From the NCBI GenBank assembly GCA_041686485.1, contig JAWLDT010000001.1:41826-105825 (forward strand): a stretch of 64,000 nt of DNA, read 5' to 3'. How positions within the stretch are numbered: the stretch's first letter is position 1; each line of letters begins with the position of its first letter. The notes beneath the pieces are model-generated. The model saw only the letters and a program-made list of their open reading frames with translations, did no database searches and had not been told where the DNA came from. The position numbers and the translations under genes were made by a program. Positions 60,615 through 64,000 of this stretch are shown piece by piece. This stretch comes from PUPG01 sp041686485. GTDB lineage: Bacteria > Bacteroidota > Bacteroidia > Bacteroidales > UBA7960.

Positions 60615-61868
60615 ATGACTATGGTATCCTATAAAAAACATACACTGTCCAATGGGCTCCGGGTGTTGGTGCACCGCGATGAGACCACGCCCATGGCCAC
60701 CGTCAATGTTCTGTATGATGTTGGCTCAAGGGATGAGGACCCCGGACGTACCGGGTTTGCCCATCTTTTTGAGCACCTGATGTTCGAAGGATCAGTGAAT
60801 ATCGCTGATTATGATTACCACTTACAACGCGCCGGTGGCGAGAATAACGCATTCACCACCAATGACCTGACCAGTTATTATATCAACCTTCCGGCGCAAA
60901 ATCTGGAAACCGCCTTTTGGCTGGAATCCGACAGGATGCTCGGGCTGGATTTTTCTGAAGAAAAGCTTACTACCCAGAAAAAGGTGGTGACAGAAGAGTA
61001 CAGGCAGTCATACCTGAATCAACCGTATGGAGATGCCTGGAAGCTGCTGCGACCCCTCATTTATGAAGTACATCCCTATCGCTGGGATACCATCGGCAAA
61101 AGCATTGACCATATTCAGCAGGCGAGCCTTCAGGATGTGCAGTCCTTTTTTACCAAATTTTATCATCCCGGAAATGCAATACTCTCGGTAGCCGGAAATG
61201 TGGATGCAGAAAAAGTTTTTGCACTGGCCGAAAAGTGGTTTGGTAGTATTCCTTCCGGGGTAACCCCTGAGCGAAAATTGCCGGCCGAACCGCCACAGCA
61301 GCAGGAGCGCCGTCTGCGTGTAGAACGGGATGTTCCACAACACCAGGTTTACATGGCTTTCCGGATGGAAGGACGGCTTGATCCCGGTTTCTATGCCAGC
61401 GACCTGATCAGCGATATACTGGCCAATGGGGAGTCAGCACGGCTGAACACCACCCTGGTGTACGATCAGAAACATTTCAGTGATGTTAATGCCTTTGTGA
61501 CAGGGAATATTGACCCCGGCATGTTGGTGATCACCGGGAAACCACATAGCCACCTCGATCCCCCGGAAGCGGAACAACTACTTTGGCGGGAGATCCAAAG
61601 GCTTACCGAAACAGGGGTTGACGACACCGAACTTCAAAAAGTAATAAACAAGGTAGAAGCGGCACACACCTTTTCCGAAAGCAGCGTGATGGCCAAAGCC
61701 CTGAACCTGGCCTATTACGAACTGCTGGGTGACGCTTCCATCCTAAACAGCCAGATGGAGGAATATGCAGCCATCAGCGCAAGGCAGATTAAAGAACAGG
61801 CTTCTGCTGTGCTTGTTCCGGAGAAAGCCTCCATCTTACAGTATAATGCAAGTAGTGAAAACAGGTAG
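60615..61868 (+). CDS. M16 family zinc peptidase, catalytic subunit
   Basis: A 417-residue pitrilysin-family peptidase. The inverted zinc motif H50-x-x-E53-H54 in 'FAHLFEHLMFEG' and the distal glutamate in 'VVTEEYRQSY' are present, so it should be catalytic. Two M16 domains are recognisable by the second half starting near 'HQVYMAFRMEGR'. No signal peptide, thus probably cytoplasmic. It forms a pair with the next gene, 12 bp downstream, which lacks the motif, as in known two-subunit M16 peptidases. Confidence 0.92.
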   Translation: MTMVSYKKHTLSNGLRVLVHRDETTPMATVNVLYDVGSRDEDPGRTGFAHLFEHLMFEGSVNIADYDYHLQRAGGENNAFTTNDLTSYYINLPAQNLETAFWLESDRMLGLDFSEEKLTTQKKVVTEEYRQSYLNQPYGDAWKLLRPLIYEVHPYRWDTIGKSIDHIQQASLQDVQSFFTKFYHPGNAILSVAGNVDAEKVFALAEKWFGSIPSGVTPERKLPAEPPQQQERRLRVERDVPQHQVYMAFRMEGRLDPGFYASDLISDILANGESARLNTTLVYDQKHFSDVNAFVTGNIDPGMLVITGKPHSHLDPPEAEQLLWREIQRLTETGVDDTELQKVINKVEAAHTFSESSVMAKALNLAYYELLGDASILNSQMEEYAAISARQIKEQASAVLVPEKASILQYNASSENR

Positions 61869-61880
61869 TAGCATATACTT

Positions 61881-63173
61881 ATGACAACACCAGACAGAAC
61901 CAGAGCTCCCCGTACGCAGATCGTTACCCATGTGCCTTATATCAAGCCACTGGCAGCTTCTTTTCCAAACGACCTTCCGGTCTACTTCATGGATGGCGGC
62001 ACCGAAGAATTCCTGAAAGTGGAGCTTGTATTCTTTGCCGGTAGCTATTACCAGTCAAAACCGCTGGTTTCCCGCGCTACAACCAACCTGTTACGTTCGG
62101 GAACAGCAACCAAAAGCCGGGAGGAGATCAACGAGCTGCTCGACTACTACAGTACCTTCCTGCTGCTCGACACACAAAAGGATATTGCATCTGTCAGCAT
62201 GTTTGTTTTGAACAAGCACCTGATCCCTGTACTGGATCTTCTCCGGGAGATGATTGAGGAACCCGTGTTCCCTGAGGATGAGATGCGTGCCTTCCTGAAG
62301 AATCAACAGCAGCTGCATAGGGTCAATCAGCGAAAAGTGCAGCACCTGGCGCGTACCTACTTTTCGCAAATGATCTACGGGGATCATCATCCCTATGGGT
62401 ATCGCCTGAAAGAGGACGACTTCGACCACGTCGACCGCGATGACCTGATTCAGCACCACCGGCAACGGTTTCACGCAGGCAATGCTTTCCTGCTGGTGGC
62501 CGGCAAGCTACCTGGTAATATTCAGGATGAGCTGGCTGTGCGTTTCGGCCATAACCTGCCGGCCGCTAAACAGGAAACGTTTGTCCCAACCTATCAAACG
62601 CAGAGCTCAGGCAACCGCAAGATGCATCTTGAAGTACCTGATTCCGTGCAATCGGGCATCCGTGTCGGGAAACAGCTGTTCAATGCCACCCACCCGGCCT
62701 ATCATAAGCTGAAGGTTACCAATGCCCTGCTGGGGGGCTACTATGGGTCGCGCCTTATGCAAAATATCCGCCAGGACAAAGGCTATACCTATGGCATCGG
62801 TTCCAACATCGTTTCCCTGTTGCGTAGCGGGTATTTCTTCATTGCCACCCAGACGGGCACCGATGTTACAGAAGCCGCCACCGAAGAGATCTACAAGGAG
62901 CTAAAAACCCTGCGTAGCGAACCTGCCGGCAAGGAGGAGCTGAAAACCCTGAAAAATTACCTGTCAGGAAGCTTCCTGCGCTCCTTTGACGGCCCCTTTG
63001 CACAAAGCCAGCGCTTTAAGGAGTTGCTGGTGTTCGGGCTCGACCCGTCACACCACGACGATTTCCTCAAAACCCTGAAATCCATTACCGCCGAAGAGAT
63101 CATGGAAACCGCCCGGGATTACCTCCACGAAGACAGCATGATGGAAGTGGTGGCCGGAAGAAAAACTTCCTGA
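61881..63173 (+). CDS. M16 family peptidase-like, non-catalytic subunit
   Basis: A 430-residue partner subunit. It has the M16 fold ('LVFFAGSYYQSKPLVSRATT', 'GYRLKEDDFDHVDRDDL', 'YYGSRLMQNIRQDKGYTYGI') with the R/Y substrate-binding block typical of second subunits ('RQDKGYTYGIGS'). The HxxEH zinc motif is absent at the expected place (about residue 50, where 'FAGSYYQSKP' stands). Expected to form a clam-shell dimer with the preceding gene's product. Confidence 0.88.
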   Translation: MTTPDRTRAPRTQIVTHVPYIKPLAASFPNDLPVYFMDGGTEEFLKVELVFFAGSYYQSKPLVSRATTNLLRSGTATKSREEINELLDYYSTFLLLDTQKDIASVSMFVLNKHLIPVLDLLREMIEEPVFPEDEMRAFLKNQQQLHRVNQRKVQHLARTYFSQMIYGDHHPYGYRLKEDDFDHVDRDDLIQHHRQRFHAGNAFLLVAGKLPGNIQDELAVRFGHNLPAAKQETFVPTYQTQSSGNRKMHLEVPDSVQSGIRVGKQLFNATHPAYHKLKVTNALLGGYYGSRLMQNIRQDKGYTYGIGSNIVSLLRSGYFFIATQTGTDVTEAATEEIYKELKTLRSEPAGKEELKTLKNYLSGSFLRSFDGPFAQSQRFKELLVFGLDPSHHDDFLKTLKSITAEEIMETARDYLHEDSMMEVVAGRKTS

Positions 63174-63199
63174 TTGAACAGCATATAGCGAAATCGCCA

Positions 63200-63772
63200 A
63201 TGGATAAATTCCGAAACAAATATCGCATTTTGTCTGCCAGATTGCAAAATTGGGATTATGGTTGGAATGCGGCCTATTTTGTAACCATTTGCACCGTGAA
63301 CAGAGAATGTCATTTTGGGAATATTAAGAATGGTGAAATGAATTTAATGGAAATAGGGAAAAAGGCCGATGAATATTGGTTAGAAATACCCGAACATTTT
63401 CCATTCGTTAAATTAGATGTGCATGTGGTTATGCCAAATCATGTACACGGGATAATAATAATTAACAAAACGGATGATGGACGCGTTAGACGAACCGTAG
63501 AGACGCAAAATTTTGCGTCTCTACAAATGCCATCGACACCAGAATCGCCACAACCTGGGAACAAATTCGGACCACAATCACAAAATCTGGCATCCATCAT
63601 TCGTGGATATAAAACAGGGGTAACAAAATATGCACGGATCAACAATATTCATTTCGCATGGCAATCCCGTTTCTACGACCACATTATCCGAAACGATGCT
63701 GAATATCAACGAATAAAAAAATATATCATCAACAATCCCAAAAAATGGAATGATGATTCTTTAAATACATAA
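63200..63772 (+). CDS. REP-associated tyrosine transposase (RAYT, Y1/IS200-like)
   Basis: A 190-residue single-strand DNA transposase. 'GWNAAYFVTICTVNRECHFG' is the usual opening; the metal-binding HUH motif is H81-V-H83 in 'VVMPNHVHGIIIIN'. Tyrosine candidates for the covalent link are in 'SIIRGYKTGVTKYARI', and 'RFYDHIIRNDAEYQRIKKYI' is the family C-terminus. These enzymes act on short palindromes (REPs) and are not known to move themselves. A perfect 28-bp palindrome lies in frame at 63497-63524, in a linker between the HUH and tyrosine parts. Two related palindromes lie downstream. The gene looks intact. Confidence 0.9.
   Translation: MDKFRNKYRILSARLQNWDYGWNAAYFVTICTVNRECHFGNIKNGEMNLMEIGKKADEYWLEIPEHFPFVKLDVHVVMPNHVHGIIIINKTDDGRVRRTVETQNFASLQMPSTPESPQPGNKFGPQSQNLASIIRGYKTGVTKYARINNIHFAWQSRFYDHIIRNDAEYQRIKKYIINNPKKWNDDSLNT
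63497..63524. repeat. Perfect REP-like palindrome inside the RAYT gene
   Basis: GTAGAGACGCAAAA | TTTTGCGTCTCTAC, 14-bp arms without a loop. It reads in frame as VETQNFASL and does not interrupt the protein. Confidence 0.9.
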
Positions 63773-63776
63773 TTTT

Positions 63777-63800
63777 AAAGACGTAAGATATTGCGTTTCC
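63777..63800. repeat. Degenerate REP-like palindrome after the RAYT gene
   Basis: AAAGACGTAAGATATTGCGTTTCC resembles the GAGACGCAA...TTGCGTCTC form with a few changes; it begins 4 bp after the RAYT stop. Confidence 0.5.
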
Positions 63801-63811
63801 GTATTCAAAAA

Positions 63812-64000
63812 ATGATATTACCTGCCTATAAAGCAAAAAGCCCAATGCCAAATAAATCCCTCATAAATAATTTTCAACACCTCACAGAAAACATGGAGCA
63901 ACACAAAAAATCTCTGCTGCAAATGGCCTTTCCGGGCAACCCCACCACCCAATGGCGGCAAGAGGTACAGACGCGATTCATCGCGTCTCCACAGGATTCA
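63812..64000 (+). CDS. Partial open reading frame at window end
   Basis: Open from ATG 63812 to the end of the window (63 codons), with an in-frame ATG at 63893 (MEQHKKSLLQMAFPGNPTTQ). I recognise no family. The palindrome at 63965-63992 lies in it and keeps the frame. It may be the start of a real gene, possibly with a REP insertion, or chance. Confidence 0.3.
   Translation, partial: MILPAYKAKSPMPNKSLINNFQHLTENMEQHKKSLLQMAFPGNPTTQWRQEVQTRFIASPQDS
63965..63992. repeat. REP-like palindrome near window end
   Basis: AGACGCGAT-TC-ATCGCGTCT (63969-63988) is a perfect 9-bp stem with flanks GTAC and CCAC. It has the same GAGACGC-type outer half as the copy inside the RAYT gene. Confidence 0.8.

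Overview
The window looks like a chromosome segment from a member of the Bacteroidota, most likely an environmental Bacteroidales/Marinilabiliales-type bacterium. The evidence is: promoters of the TAnnTTTG type; Shine-Dalgarno sequences missing from most genes; two surface proteins with type IX secretion (T9SS) sorting domains; a Rho factor with a long Lys/Gln/Glu-rich insert; clade-typical families (DUF4293, DUF4954, DUF6452, DUF6048, DUF4465, a short SerA and an OstA-like protein); and the order acyl-CoA reductase - serC - serA - DUF1015. No rRNA, tRNA, CRISPR array or prophage was recognised. One run of 100 N (33671-33770) interrupts the gene for ribosomal protein S1.

Layout. 1-10 kb: YjbQ-like protein, copper ATPase CopA, a 9-bp repeat field, Rho, DUF4293, an amino-acid racemase/acetyltransferase/Na+ symporter group, and radical SAM protein YhcC. 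10-20 kb: AbgT-family transporter, tandem universal stress protein, proline dehydrogenase, TrmH-type methyltransferase, a degenerate spermidine-synthase-like membrane protein paired with an apparently exported isoaspartyl methyltransferase, and acyl-CoA reductase. 20-25 kb: serine pathway genes (serC, serA, DUF1015) with a strong intergenic hairpin, and ribosomal protein L31. 25-42 kb: sugar transporter, DUF4954, Lon, ribosomal protein S1 with a repeated tail, a FAD/Fe-S oxidoreductase, an EEP-family phosphatase/nuclease, a LolD-like ATPase, NAD-dependent DNA ligase and a second stress protein.

42-52 kb is the most interesting part and lies almost wholly on the minus strand. A cobalamin riboswitch with its own promoter precedes a TonB-dependent receptor, two T9SS-sorted surface proteins and a beta-propeller lipoprotein. 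Together these form a vitamin B12 capture operon. Directly upstream is a compact three-gene cluster: an ArsM-like methyltransferase, a 35-residue Cys-containing peptide that size-limited gene finders would miss, and a radical SAM/SPASM enzyme. It is a candidate modified-peptide (RiPP) system, possibly linked to corrinoids, metals or arsenic.

52-64 kb: ornithine aminotransferase, superoxide dismutase with two plausible starts, an intergenic area with low-complexity DNA, three hairpins and a dispersed repeat, a helix-hairpin-helix protein, two Na+-coupled amino-acid transporters, an OstA-like protein, a pair of M16 peptidases, and a REP-associated tyrosine transposase whose gene carries a perfect 28-bp palindrome in frame. 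Two further palindromes of the same kind lie downstream of it.

Metabolically, the racemase, proline dehydrogenase, ornithine aminotransferase and several Na+ symporters suggest growth on amino acids. The organism scavenges B12 with surface proteins.
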